Below, one piece after another: positions 34,445-43,451 of a stretch of 64,000 nt of DNA. The stretch lies in assembly GCF_900198835.1 (NCBI RefSeq), contig NZ_LT900021.1, positions 1,302,001 through 1,366,000 on the forward strand, read 5' to 3'. This stretch comes from Thermococcus henrietii. Its GTDB lineage: Archaea > Methanobacteriota_B > Thermococci > Thermococcales > Thermococcaceae. The notes below the pieces were generated by a model, which worked only from the letters and a program-made list of their open reading frames with translations, was not told where the DNA came from and made no database searches. The position numbers and the translations under genes were made by a program. Every line of letters begins with the position of its first letter. Within the stretch, counting starts at the first letter, position 1.

Positions 34445-35095
34445 ATGGTCGTCATAGGAGAAAAGTTCCCAGAGGTTGAGGTCAAGACCACCCACGGAGT
34501 GATAAAGCTCCCGGACTACTTCGCCGAGAAGGGCAAGTGGTTCATACTCTTCAGCCACCCGGCTGACTTCACCCCGGTCTGTACGACCGAGTTCTACGCC
34601 ATGCAGAAGAGGCTCGACAAGTTCAGGGAGCTCGGCGTCGAGCCGATTGGACTGAGCGTTGACCAGGTCTTCAGCCACATCAAGTGGATGGAGTGGATAA
34701 AGGAGAACCTTGGCGTCGAGATTGAGTTCCCGGTCATAGCCGACGACCGCGGTGAGCTCGCCGAGAAGCTCGGCATGATTCCGAGCGGAGCAACGATAAC
34801 CGCCAGGGCCGTCTTCATCGTCGACGACAAGGGCGTCATAAGGGCCATCGTCTACTACCCGGCCGAGGTCGGCAGGGACTGGGACGAGATACTCAGGCTC
34901 GTCAAAGCCCTCAAGGTCAGCGACGAGAAGGGAGTTGCCCTTCCGCACAAGTGGCCCGAGAACGAGCTCATCGGCGACAAGGTCATCATCCCGCCGGCCA
35001 GCACCATCGAGGAGAAGAAGCAGAGAGAAGAGGCCAAGGCCAAGGGCGAAATCGAGTGCTACGACTGGTGGTTCTGCTACAAGAAGCTCGAGTGA
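34445..35095 (+). CDS. Peroxiredoxin (Prx6-type, archaeal)
   Basis: A 216-residue thiol peroxidase that reduces hydrogen peroxide and organic peroxides. The peroxidatic cysteine is in [16 protein letters not shown] at about residue 46, and two further cysteines near the end ([14 protein letters not shown]) match the resolving pair of the archaeal decameric enzymes. GAGGTGATGAAAG precedes the ATG, and the strong TATA box at about 34380 fits high expression. It is monocistronic. Confidence 0.95.
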   Translation: MVVIGEKFPEVEVKTTHGVIKLPDYFAEKGKWFILFSHPADFTPVCTTEFYAMQKRLDKFRELGVEPIGLSVDQVFSHIKWMEWIKENLGVEIEFPVIADDRGELAEKLGMIPSGATITARAVFIVDDKGVIRAIVYYPAEVGRDWDEILRLVKALKVSDEKGVALPHKWPENELIGDKVIIPPASTIEEKKQREEAKAKGEIECYDWWFCYKKLE

Positions 35096-35105
35096 GCTTC
35101 TTTCC

Positions 35106-35711
35106 CTATTCTTCAATCTCTTCCAGGTATTTTAGTGTATCGACAAGTGGTTTAAACGCGGTTTCTAAGTTCTCCAATTTACACGATAGGATAAATTTTG
35201 TGAGCGTTTTGTATCCATACGTGCGGATGACGGTCATTATCTGACTTTTCAAACTTTTAACATCTGAGTATTCGAGCTTAACTTCCTCCCTTCCAAGCTC
35301 AAGGTTGATAAGTTTTCCAACCCATTCTTCAATAGCAAACTTCTCTCCCTGCACAACAATATGAACTTCAAGAGTGTTCGTACGAACAACATAAGGATTT
35401 GACCCAGTAACGACATAGTCTTTAAAGAGGTCCTTGCATATCTCGTCAAGTTTCTTCAAGTCAAAATGCTCCTTATCAATTAGAATAACGTATCTTGTGT
35501 GTCCTGTAAGCTCGTAGACTTCAGGAACCGATTTAATAACGTTCAGGCCTGTTTTCTTGGATAACGGCCTTTTTGGAAAAAGAAGGATTTTGTCTCTGCC
35601 GTTGTATCTCTTCGCAATTGCTGGAAGTACCTTCTCCTCAGTACGACCGTCTCCTGTCAAAACGAGGGCGATAATATCAGCGCCTGTGGGAGACTGTATG
35701 AGAACCCTCAC
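35106..35711 (-). CDS. TOPRIM-like protein partnered with an OLD-type ATPase
   Basis: About 201 residues. Near the start, LVLTGDGRTEEKVLPAIAKR resembles the E-G-x-T-E motif of TOPRIM/DUF4276-like nucleases, although GDG replaces EG. YVILIDKEHFDLKKLDEI near 85 sits where the DxD motif is expected. The C-terminal half is helical. It follows the ATPase gene with a 10-base gap, so the two are one operon. GTG 35711 is chosen because GAGGTG is six bases upstream. A nuclease role is inferred from these motifs and the partner. Confidence 0.55.
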   Translation of the reverse strand: MRVLIQSPTGADIIALVLTGDGRTEEKVLPAIAKRYNGRDKILLFPKRPLSKKTGLNVIKSVPEVYELTGHTRYVILIDKEHFDLKKLDEICKDLFKDYVVTGSNPYVVRTNTLEVHIVVQGEKFAIEEWVGKLINLELGREEVKLEYSDVKSLKSQIMTVIRTYGYKTLTKFILSCKLENLETAFKPLVDTLKYLEEIEE

Positions 35712-35721
35712 GGAAGACACC

Positions 35722-36651
35722 TCAAATTTTAAGCTCTGTCGCGATGAGTCTTGGGTCTATATTTGACTCTAAGAGAGTTTCTATTTCGTCTGGACTGAGC
35801 TCACGGTGATAGAGAGTGTCTTGTGAGTCCTTTCTGAGAAGGATGACCTGCCCATTAAATTCCTCAATTTCTTCACTTAGGTCATTGAAGTAATACAGGA
35901 CGTCTATGCTGTGAGTTGAGAGAACCACCTGCCATGGACCAAGAGCAAGCCATCTCATGAGCTCATACAACATTCCGGGGTGGAGAGCGGTGTCAAAATC
36001 ATCCCATAAGACCAGTTTTGGTCGTAGGAGCTCAAGGAGCATCATGACCTTTACGCTCTTTTTAACACCGTCTCCGGCGTCCTCTATGTGAATATAGCTG
36101 GCATCACTCCTCCTGAGGTACCAGCCGTCCCTTTTGAGGACTATCTCAGTGAACTCTTCGTCAAGAACCTCGCTTATTCTCCTCGCAGTTTTAGTGTGTA
36201 TTTCCTTCTTCACAATTTCGGGTTCCTTATCCTCAAGAAACTTGTTGATATGTTTCATGAAATTCGTGTCGTATGGAAGGAAAATTACTGGAGATGTCTT
36301 ATGGAGGTCAATCTGAACATGTTTGTTCCCACGTAAAAACTCCCCATTATCTGCCAGCGCGTGAGTGATTGTTCCTTTTTCGGTTTCGCATGTTGTCTTG
36401 GCTCGTCCTGCGTACTTATAGATGAGCCTGTGTGCTCCATTGTGCCGGTCTCTAATGAATTCAAGAACACTCCTTCCGGTAATTGGCTCCTTATACTCTG
36501 GAACCGTTCCAAGAAGTATTGCCTCCATTAGTGTTGATTTCCCTGCGTTGTTCTTTCCGATTAGTATGTTGAACTTTTTGAATGGAATCGGGCTTGAAAG
36601 CTTTTTTATTCCCCGAAACTCTGAAATTTCTTTTATCTCACGGATGAACAT
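35722..36651 (-). CDS. OLD-family-like AAA/ABC-type ATPase
   Basis: About 309 residues. FNILIGKNNAGKSTLMEAILLG near residue 30 is the Walker A motif of OLD/RecF-like ATPases. LRPKLVLWDDFDTALHPGM near 215 is Walker B, and VVLSTHSIDVLYYF near 245 holds the switch histidine. It is too short to include its own nuclease domain; the next gene appears to supply it. Such split ATPase-TOPRIM pairs are often phage-defence modules. The A+T-richness of both genes against their neighbours suggests acquisition. ATG 36651 overlaps the end of the GNAT gene. Confidence 0.75.
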   Translation of the reverse strand: MFIREIKEISEFRGIKKLSSPIPFKKFNILIGKNNAGKSTLMEAILLGTVPEYKEPITGRSVLEFIRDRHNGAHRLIYKYAGRAKTTCETEKGTITHALADNGEFLRGNKHVQIDLHKTSPVIFLPYDTNFMKHINKFLEDKEPEIVKKEIHTKTARRISEVLDEEFTEIVLKRDGWYLRRSDASYIHIEDAGDGVKKSVKVMMLLELLRPKLVLWDDFDTALHPGMLYELMRWLALGPWQVVLSTHSIDVLYYFNDLSEEIEEFNGQVILLRKDSQDTLYHRELSPDEIETLLESNIDPRLIATELKI

Positions 36652-37225
36652 GATTGTTCCCTCTATTCTCACGTATCAGGTCAGAACTTAAAAAATCATC
36701 CCTAAACCTTTCAAAAATCAGCTCGTCCACGAAGCCGTAGCCCGGAACGTGGTGGTGTTTTCTCAGCCTCCCAACGAGTTCGAAGCCGTTCTTCTCGAGG
36801 ACCTTTATCGAGGCAACGTTCGGCTCGTAAACCCTCGCGTAGACCTTCCGGAGGTTGAGCCAGTTGAATGCGTAATCGAGGGCCAACTTCACCGCCTCGC
36901 TTCCATAGCCCCTCCCCCAGTGCTCCCTTCCGAGGAAGTAACCGAGCTCTGCCCTTCCGTCGCGGTGGTCTATCCTGTGGAGCCCTATGAAACCGACGAG
37001 GGAAGAGGTTGAGTTCTCCACTATCGAAAAGACCTTCTCGCGCTCCTTTGCCTTTCTAATCCTCTCGTACCACTCCATCTCGTCCTCAAAGAAGAAGACT
37101 TCCTCCGGGGCCGTTAAGAAGAGTCTCACGCTCCTGTCGTTGAACCAGAGCCACGCTTTCCTTACGTCGTCTCTCAGCGGAACGGCGAGCGAAACGAGGT
37201 TGCCTTTGAGAACGACCGGCCTCAT
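36638..37225 (-). CDS. GNAT N-acetyltransferase (RimJ/RimL-like)
   Basis: A 195-residue acetyl-CoA-dependent acetyltransferase. Motif A is YFLGREHWGRGYGSEAVKLALDYAF near residues 105-125, and motif B (NVASIKVLEKNGFELVGRLRKHHHVPG) follows. RimJ/L-type enzymes acetylate ribosomal or other protein N-termini, or small amines. ATG 37225 follows AAGGTGCGCCCG. Its last dozen codons overlap the ATPase gene, so its C-terminus may have been altered when that module arrived. Confidence 0.85.
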   Translation of the reverse strand: MRPVVLKGNLVSLAVPLRDDVRKAWLWFNDRSVRLFLTAPEEVFFFEDEMEWYERIRKAKEREKVFSIVENSTSSLVGFIGLHRIDHRDGRAELGYFLGREHWGRGYGSEAVKLALDYAFNWLNLRKVYARVYEPNVASIKVLEKNGFELVGRLRKHHHVPGYGFVDELIFERFRDDFLSSDLIRENRGNNHVHP

Positions 37226-37271
37226 CGGGCGCACCTTAACTTTATTAAGCCCTTACGAGTATTTAAACCCG

Positions 37272-38228
37272 ATGGAAAGGGAGAAGCTCATCAAAACCGT
37301 TGAGGCGATACTCAGGAGCGCGGGCTACAAAACAGCCCGCCTTGAGTTTAGAGGTTCCTGCTTTGACATAGTCGCGAGCCGGTTAGTGGTTCTTCTCTTC
37401 CTCAAGGTCGTCGCGAACATAGACACCGTTACCGAGGAGCAGGCCGAGGATTTGAAGAGGCTCGCGAAGTTCTTCAACGCTTCCCCCCTCATAGTGGGCC
37501 TCCGCTCGAAGAACGCGGAGCTTGAGGAGGGAGTTGTTTACGAGCGCTTCGGAATCTACGCTTTGAGACCCGAAACGCTCTACGACGTCCTCACAAACAA
37601 CGAGCTACCGGCCATCTTCGCGGAGCGCGGTGGGCTTTACGTCCGGATAAACGGCGAACTTCTCAGGGAGCTTCGCGAGAGGCACGGTTATTCGGTCAAC
37701 GAGCTGGCACAGCTCCTCGGGGTTTCGAGGAAGACCCTCCTCAACTACGAGCGCGGTGAGCAGGCCGTTTCACTTGAGGTGGCGATTAGGCTCGAAGAGC
37801 TCTTCGACGAGGCCCTGGCCGAGCCGATTGACGTTCTGAACGCGAGGGTGGAAGCGAAGCTCGACGTTAAGCCAGAGAGCCCCCTTGAAAAGGAGGTCTT
37901 CGAGAGGTTGAAGCGCCTCGGTCTCGGCCTCGTGAAGGTTAAGAAGGCCCCGTTCAACGCGGTTTCAAAGGGCGACGAGTTCAGAATCCTGACGGGGATA
38001 GACGAAAGGAAGACCCGCTCGACGGTGAAGAGGGCCGAGATGGTGGCCGAGGTTGGCAGGATAATCAACTCCGACGGCGTGTTCATCCTTGAGAAGACCA
38101 AGACCGAAGTCGTCAAGGAGGTCCCCATAATCCCGAAGGAGAGCCTCAGGGAAGTCAGGGACGCCGACGAGCTCATTGAGATGATTGAGGAGCTCAAAAA
38201 GGAGATAAAGGCGAAGCTCTTCAGCTGA
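37272..38228 (+). CDS. HTH-type transcriptional regulator (archaeal, COG1395-like)
   Basis: A 318-residue protein. An N-terminal nuclease-like domain (IVASRLVVLLFLKVVANIDT) is followed by an XRE-type helix-turn-helix at about residues 130-180 (LRERHGYSVNELAQLLGVSRKTLLNYERG) and a long C-terminal domain. The ATG at 37272 lies about 25 bases after a TATA box (CTTTATTAAGC), so the message is nearly leaderless. The gene ends inside the convergent HD gene (8-base overlap). Its target is unknown. Confidence 0.85.
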   Translation: MEREKLIKTVEAILRSAGYKTARLEFRGSCFDIVASRLVVLLFLKVVANIDTVTEEQAEDLKRLAKFFNASPLIVGLRSKNAELEEGVVYERFGIYALRPETLYDVLTNNELPAIFAERGGLYVRINGELLRELRERHGYSVNELAQLLGVSRKTLLNYERGEQAVSLEVAIRLEELFDEALAEPIDVLNARVEAKLDVKPESPLEKEVFERLKRLGLGLVKVKKAPFNAVSKGDEFRILTGIDERKTRSTVKRAEMVAEVGRIINSDGVFILEKTKTEVVKEVPIIPKESLREVRDADELIEMIEELKKEIKAKLFS

Positions 38229-39468
38229 AGAGCACCTTTCTCCAGCTCTCGCGGAGCTTTCCGACGTACTTCTCCGGCGAGGCTATGAGAACGGCCCACC
38301 TGGGAGTCTGTCTCCTCTTGAGGGCGTTCGCAAGGGGCGTTACCTTCGAGAGGGGCTGAACCTCGCCGTTTTCAAGGAGCACCTTTATGCCGGTCTCCTT
38401 CAGCCTCGGCTCGCTGAGCATCAGGTCTGCTATGCTAAACTCGAGGATTACCTCTCCCTCGCTTGCACCAACGGCTTCCGCCAGGGCCCTCTCAAGCTCC
38501 TGCCTCCTCTTGACGTTCCTGTAAGCCGACAGCAACTCCCTCCTCTCCTCCTGGCTGAGCTCCTCCGCGCTCGCGAGAACCGCGGCCTTGTAGAGCTTCC
38601 TGTAAAGGACGCGCCTCGTGAGCTCCGCAGGCAGGCCCTCTAAATCCTCGAGTTCAACTAAAACCCGGCAGTCGGTCATCTTCCAGAAGTCCCATAGGTG
38701 GTCCTCTTCAAGGGCGAACTCCAGAGCTCTGGTCAGCATGCCCTCGGCAATCTTCACCGTGTGGTGGAAGTAAACGCGCGAGTACATCAGCGAGCGCGCC
38801 ACCATCATTCCCTCGACGGCTTCAACACCCTTCTCGTCGACGACGAGCTCGTCATCGTGGATTTCGAGCACCTTGAGGAGCCTCTCAAGGTCTATTATTC
38901 CGTGCGCGACGCCGGTGTAGTGGGCGTCTCTGATGAGGTAGTCGAGCTGGTCAACGTCAACCCCCCCGTGAAGCATCTGGCCAAGGTAGGGCTTCTTCGC
39001 CCTGCCGAGGATTAGGTCCGCCACTTCCCTCGGCTCAATTCCGTGGTTTTCCAGTATCTCCGGAATCTTCCCTCCGTCCTCGTCGCCGGTTATGTTTATC
39101 CGCCCCGTTATGATGTCCTGGCCGAGGCGCATGTGGTCGCGCTCCTTCACGTAGTGCCGGTAGATTCCCTCAAAGGTGTGGCTTAGGGGCCCGTGCCCGA
39201 TATCGTGAAGTAAAGCGCCGACCTGAAGGAGCAGGCTTTCGTCTTCATCGAGCCCGACCTCGTCGGAGAGGCGCTTTGCTATGTGCCAAGTTCCGAGGGA
39301 GTGCTCGAAGCGCGAGTGATTGGCGCCGGGATAGACGAGGTACGCCAGACCGAGCTGTCTTATGTGCCTGAGCCTCTGGAACTCGGGCGTTTTGACGAGT
39401 TCAAGGATTACCCCCGTGACCTTCATGCTACCGTGGATTCCGTCGTGGATAATCTTCGCTTTCGCCAT
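38221..39468 (-). CDS. HD-domain phosphohydrolase (SAMHD1/dGTPase-like)
   Basis: About 415 residues. The metal site is visible: HSRFEHSLGTWHIAKRL near residue 50, GALLHDIGHGPLSHTFE near 85 and a downstream aspartate in GGVDVDQLDYLIRDA near 190. These are the H...HD...D motifs of SAMHD1/dGTPase-like enzymes, which hydrolyse dNTPs. A nucleotide-pool role is likely. ATG 39468 (MAKAKIIHDG) follows GGTGGTGGG; a longer frame upstream to 39519 lacks support. Confidence 0.82.
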   Translation of the reverse strand: MAKAKIIHDGIHGSMKVTGVILELVKTPEFQRLRHIRQLGLAYLVYPGANHSRFEHSLGTWHIAKRLSDEVGLDEDESLLLQVGALLHDIGHGPLSHTFEGIYRHYVKERDHMRLGQDIITGRINITGDEDGGKIPEILENHGIEPREVADLILGRAKKPYLGQMLHGGVDVDQLDYLIRDAHYTGVAHGIIDLERLLKVLEIHDDELVVDEKGVEAVEGMMVARSLMYSRVYFHHTVKIAEGMLTRALEFALEEDHLWDFWKMTDCRVLVELEDLEGLPAELTRRVLYRKLYKAAVLASAEELSQEERRELLSAYRNVKRRQELERALAEAVGASEGEVILEFSIADLMLSEPRLKETGIKVLLENGEVQPLSKVTPLANALKRRQTPRWAVLIASPEKYVGKLRESWRKVLFS

Positions 39469-39547
39469 TCCCACCACCGGCTGGAAATCTGAGAAGGGCC
39501 TTAAATAACTTTTCGGCATTATGACAAGGAGGTTAAAGGAAAGAAAA

Positions 39548-40828
39548 TCAGAAGTCCTTTCCGGCGACGTATATTCTCTTGGTCTTCCCAGGCCTGACTG
39601 GAAGGCCCTCGCGGAGCTTTTCCAGCGGGACTGCCTCGATTATGAGCTCCGAGCTCTTCGCTTCCTCGACCTCGTAGCGAACCGGATTGTTGGCCTCGTA
39701 GATGAGCTCCCTCACCTCATCCTCGATTCCAGCTGGTTTTTCACCCTCGTAGGCAACCCTTACGACCACCCTGGGCCTCGGGTTGTCCGGCGAGAGCGGG
39801 TGGTAGAGTATCACGAAGTCCTTGAGCTCGGGATGACCGTAGACTATCTCCATTACCTGGTCTATGTGGAGCTTTGCCCCGGAGAGAACGACGACGTCCT
39901 TAACGCGGATTATGCTGACGACTTCGCCGTTTTCGAGCCTCGCCAAATCACCGATGTCGTAGTTGAAGAGCGGTAATCCAGTTAGCTCGCCCTCGCGCAT
40001 GACCTTGGTAATGTAGAGCCTCTTGTATTCCGGATAATCCTCGTCGCCGGTGTCCTCAAGGACTATTACGGACTCCCCGAAGTGGAAGGGCGTTGCTCCC
40101 TTTCTCGTAACTATCCTGAAGCCGGTAACGTCGTCCTCCGTCGAGCCGAAGTTGTCTATGACGACGGCGTTAGGGAACAGCTCAAGGGTGGCCTTGGCCA
40201 GCTCTGGAGTGAGTGTCTCACCGCCGACGACTATCGTTTTAACGTCCTCCCTGAGCTTCTCCGGCAGAATGAGGCCAAGGTTGTAGGCGGTGGCAGTTAG
40301 GGCCCATATCGAGGTTGGCTTTATGTCCTCAAGCTCATTGAGAAGGAGTTCCCTGTTCTGGAGGTAGGTAATCGGCACCTGGAAGTACGCAACCCCTGCG
40401 TTGTTGCCCTCAAGCCCGCTCAGTGCGAAGTTGCCCGATGAGGACGGCAGTGGCGGGAAGAACGAAGCGACTCGTTCGCCCTTCTCGAAGTACTCGTTGA
40501 CCCAGGGCGCCATCTGGCGTGCGGTTCGTCTCTTGTCGTCCGGGGTGAAGGGCACCCTCTTCGGCCGGCCGGTCGTCCCGCTGGTTCGCATAACCGCGTG
40601 GAAGAGACGGCCCTCCCGTATGTAGTCCGGCCAGACGCGGGACCTCTCGTAAAGGTCGTGGGGCTTGATTGTTACCCTGGCCGTTAGTTCACAGAGGGTT
40701 TCCGGAGAAATCCCTTCCAGGTCAAGACCCTCGAATTTCTCTTTCCAGAACGGAGTCGTTTCCACGGCCTTGCTCAGGGTGTATTTAAACCCATCCAGTA
40801 GGGTTTTACGATATATAACGGTGGGCAT
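39548..40828 (-). CDS. PaaK-like adenylate-forming enzyme (ANL superfamily)
   Basis: A 426-residue enzyme related to phenylacetate-CoA ligase. MRTSGTTGRPKRVPFTPDD near residue 88 is the AMP/phosphate-binding loop, and NYDIGDLARLENG near 300 holds the ribose-binding aspartate; a C-terminal lid (RPGKTKRIYVAGKDF) contains the lysine region. It activates an unknown carboxylic acid with ATP. ATG 40828 follows GGGTGACGCC. It is divergent from a second PaaK-like gene at 40946 across a shared 117-base promoter. Confidence 0.82.
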   Translation of the reverse strand: MPTVIYRKTLLDGFKYTLSKAVETTPFWKEKFEGLDLEGISPETLCELTARVTIKPHDLYERSRVWPDYIREGRLFHAVMRTSGTTGRPKRVPFTPDDKRRTARQMAPWVNEYFEKGERVASFFPPLPSSSGNFALSGLEGNNAGVAYFQVPITYLQNRELLLNELEDIKPTSIWALTATAYNLGLILPEKLREDVKTIVVGGETLTPELAKATLELFPNAVVIDNFGSTEDDVTGFRIVTRKGATPFHFGESVIVLEDTGDEDYPEYKRLYITKVMREGELTGLPLFNYDIGDLARLENGEVVSIIRVKDVVVLSGAKLHIDQVMEIVYGHPELKDFVILYHPLSPDNPRPRVVVRVAYEGEKPAGIEDEVRELIYEANNPVRYEVEEAKSSELIIEAVPLEKLREGLPVRPGKTKRIYVAGKDF

Positions 40829-40945
40829 GGCGTCACCCATCAACATTGGGCGTTGGTTTATTTAACCTTATGGGTTCAAAATGCAACTCTCGTTTAGAAA
40901 GACGTTTAAGAAAGGCTTATATTCTCCTGTGAACAATTACATGCT
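40829..40945. promoter_or_regulatory. Shared divergent promoter of two PaaK-like genes
   Basis: For the rightward gene, GGCTTATATTC (about 40915-40925) is a TATA box some 25 bases before ATG 40946, so that message is leaderless or nearly so. For the leftward gene, GGTTAAATAAACC (rc of about 40853-40865) is a TATA box with a short leader. GTTTAGAAAGACGTTTAAG (40891-40909) repeats the sequence GTTTA-GAA-like motif in tandem and could bind a common regulator. Confidence 0.45.
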
Positions 40946-41998
40946 ATGACGTACGAAGATGTCCCGGAAAGTCTAATTGAGGAACCCCTTAAAGTCGAAG
41001 AAGACGAAGTTCTAAGCCACCTCAAAAGAACCATCCGTTATCACCTCAAACACACACCCTATTGGAAGAGCTTCCATGTTGCCGATGAGGAAATTGTGGG
41101 GAACACCATCATTGAGACAGTCGAAAACATGCTCAACAGGGACTTTCTCGTAGAGGAAGATTACCTACGTGCCAACTGGCCCGATTTTCTACCAGAGGGC
41201 TACCCTGGTAGAGTTCGCTTTTATCAGTCCTCAGGAACTACGCGCGAGAGGGCCATCGGACACTGGGACAGGGAATACGTGAGATACCTCGTCTCGTACC
41301 TTAAATCCTCCCTCGACGAACTTTACGGCCTGAACGAAACGTTTCCCCCGGGCAGGATGCGTGCCCTTGCACACGGCCCCTACGGCTGGTATCAGGACGA
41401 GATAAGCGAGCTCGTGTGGAGCTACGGTGGTTACCTGTACTTCATAGGCATGGAAACCGACGGGTTGAAGAAGGTTTTGGAGGAGAAAGGAGTTGAGGAA
41501 GTCCTAAGAATTCTCAACCCGCTCGTCCGCTACACCGAGCGCGTACTTAAGAGGGACAGGATAAACCTCGCGAGGACCGCACCACCTTTAATCGGGCTCT
41601 TTGAAAGCGTATCGGAGGATATAGAAGCAGTTATTCTAAGCGGTGTTGGAACAGACGTCGCTTTTCTCAAGGAAGTTGAGGAAAAGTTCCCAAACGCCCG
41701 GGCAATTCCGCTCTACGGCTACTACCTCTTCGGCGACCTCATAGGGATTCCCGGGAAAAGGAAGATATCCTACTACCCCAACTGGCCATTCACACTGGTT
41801 CTTCCGGTCGAAAAAACAGCGGATGGATACCGCGTGGTGGACTACGGTGAACGGGGTTTGCTGGCCGTGGTTATAGCCAGACCGGAGGTGCTCGTCGTGA
41901 AGGTTGAAGACGAGACTGCCATTCGGGCTCCGCCGGCCGGACCGTTTAGATGGGACGGCTTCGCCGACCCGAGGAGGGTTGTTCATGACCTCCGCTGA
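40946..41998 (+). CDS. Divergent PaaK/ANL-like protein, 350 residues
   Basis: VRFYQSSGTTRERAIGHWD near residue 91 resembles the ANL phosphate loop (SSGTT), and the N-terminal LKHTPYWKSF matches the TPYW motif of PaaK-like proteins. The family's C-terminal lid domain and the canonical lysine region are not visible, and the protein is about 80 residues shorter than its divergent neighbour. It may adenylate without CoA transfer, or have another role. It overlaps the next gene by 14 bases. Confidence 0.6.
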   Translation: MTYEDVPESLIEEPLKVEEDEVLSHLKRTIRYHLKHTPYWKSFHVADEEIVGNTIIETVENMLNRDFLVEEDYLRANWPDFLPEGYPGRVRFYQSSGTTRERAIGHWDREYVRYLVSYLKSSLDELYGLNETFPPGRMRALAHGPYGWYQDEISELVWSYGGYLYFIGMETDGLKKVLEEKGVEEVLRILNPLVRYTERVLKRDRINLARTAPPLIGLFESVSEDIEAVILSGVGTDVAFLKEVEEKFPNARAIPLYGYYLFGDLIGIPGKRKISYYPNWPFTLVLPVEKTADGYRVVDYGERGLLAVVIARPEVLVVKVEDETAIRAPPAGPFRWDGFADPRRVVHDLR

Positions 41999-43079
41999 TT
42001 TTATCCCCTACATCAGCGGATTTCTCGTGATACTTGCTGACCTGACGGCCGCTTTCTTAATCCTCCGCGTATACTTGAGGAGGCGTAGAAGGTCTGCCCT
42101 ATTCTTTTCCGCCGCATGGTTTGCCGATATGCTGATGGTTGTTCTTTCAATGTCGATGAATCCCCTGATACGGATGATTGCTGAATTTTCACTGACTATC
42201 TTTGCCATGCTGGTTTTTATGGGGTCCGTGAGACTACTCGATGAAGAGTTGATTCCGGTCCCCCACTATATTCTCCAAAGGATGGCACTTATGGCACCGA
42301 TTTTTTATATCTTCGTTGCCTCGGTGTATCACTTCACAGGAAATGCCGACTGGGCCCTCACCGCGGGGGTCTCCCTGGGAATAAGTGGGGCTTTTGTGTT
42401 TGCCAGCGGTGTCCTTCTGAGGCCCCTTGAGACGGTTTACAAAAAGCCTGCGAAGGTTCTATACCTCAGCGTTCTACTGTTTGGTCTTCACTTAGTTCCA
42501 GCGGCACTTTTCGGTCTCTACGAGTGGTACCTTCCCATTGGCTTTACCCTCTCAACGGCGCTCACGATAATGATGGCATATTCAATGCTCAGGTTAACCT
42601 CTACAAGGGAATTCCTTGAGGGGAGAGGCGAGGTTAGGGTTCCTGAAATTCATAGCGGGACAATTATACTCCAGCCGGAAGATTTCGAGGAGGTTCTTCC
42701 GAAGCTTCGAGAAGCGCCAGTGCTTGCATTTCTTCGCGACTTAAAGTACTCCCAGAAAAGCTGGAAAACCTACTTTATAACTGCAGTCCCTTTTCGGAAG
42801 GAGGGAATCTCGGGAACGATAAACCCCACAGAACTCGCTAAGATGACGGAAATCGTCTACCAGTACCTAGAGGAAACCAAACGGATGGGCTTACCTGGGG
42901 TTGTTGTTATGGATTGTCTGGAGTACCTCAGCATGTACAACCATTGGGATTCGCTTATGAAGTTTCTGTCCAAGCTTAGAGACTTAGTGCTGGTTAGGGG
43001 TGGAACGCTCATCATCGTCGTAGACAGAAACAGCGTGGAAGAACGGCTCTTCAACCAGCTAAGAAAACTCCTCGAGTGA
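41985..43079 (+). CDS. Membrane protein with C-terminal DUF835 domain
   Basis: A 364-residue protein. The first 210 residues hold about seven membrane helices (PYISGFLVILADLTAAFLIL to AYSMLRL). The cytoplasmic C-terminal domain (about 235-364) contains GTINPTELAKMTEIVYQYLEE and LPGVVVMDCLEYLSMYNHWD, typical of DUF835, a domain of archaeal sensory proteins related to RecA/KaiC-like modules. The architecture suggests a membrane sensor. The ATG at 41985 follows GAGGAGGG and overlaps the PaaK-like gene, so the two are coupled. Confidence 0.8.
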   Translation: MTSADFIPYISGFLVILADLTAAFLILRVYLRRRRRSALFFSAAWFADMLMVVLSMSMNPLIRMIAEFSLTIFAMLVFMGSVRLLDEELIPVPHYILQRMALMAPIFYIFVASVYHFTGNADWALTAGVSLGISGAFVFASGVLLRPLETVYKKPAKVLYLSVLLFGLHLVPAALFGLYEWYLPIGFTLSTALTIMMAYSMLRLTSTREFLEGRGEVRVPEIHSGTIILQPEDFEEVLPKLREAPVLAFLRDLKYSQKSWKTYFITAVPFRKEGISGTINPTELAKMTEIVYQYLEETKRMGLPGVVVMDCLEYLSMYNHWDSLMKFLSKLRDLVLVRGGTLIIVVDRNSVEERLFNQLRKLLE

Positions 43080-43082
43080 GGG

Positions 43083-43323
43083 TTTATAAACCACGTCTCA
43101 TACTTAGAAACGCCCCCGCGCGAGGACCCCGGGGAGAATGAACCGGGGGGCGATGCGGGGGCTACAGCCCGGCCTCAGCGAGGTCCCCGCGGGAGGGCCT
43201 TCCGCGTCCCGGAGCGCGATGACCACGGGAAACCCAGGCCGGGCACAGTTCTCGCCCGCCTGGGTTAACCCGCCTGAGTGTGGCGTTGCCTTCGATGAGG
43301 GCGGGCGTTACGGGCGGGCGACA
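43083..43323 (+). ncRNA. Triple-hairpin H/ACA guide RNA
   Basis: TATA box TTTATAAA (43083-43090) precedes three adjoining hairpins, each closed by a GC stem and followed by ACA. Hairpin 1: GCCCCCGC 43112-43119 with GCGGGGGC 43155-43162, ACA 43164-43166. Hairpin 2: GCCCGGCCT 43167-43175 with AGGCCGGGC 43236-43244, ACA 43245-43247. Hairpin 3: CGCCCGCCT 43253-43261 with GGGCGGGCG 43312-43320 (one G-U), ACA 43321-43323. Inner stems carry kink-turn/loop sequences (GAGAATGAA, GCGATGACC, TTCGATGAGG). Each would guide pseudouridylation with Cbf5, L7Ae, Nop10 and Gar1. Hairpin 1 pocket arms are GCGAGGA and GGCGAT. Confidence 0.85.
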
Positions 43324-43451
43324 TCTACCAGCTGTTCTCTGAGTTGATAATGTTCCTTTTAGTTATATATTGTCACACTGTTGGACGGACGATAGAAAGG
43401 GTTATTAACCCGAAACGCATAATGAATAATGCCATGACTGAGAGTGATCTT

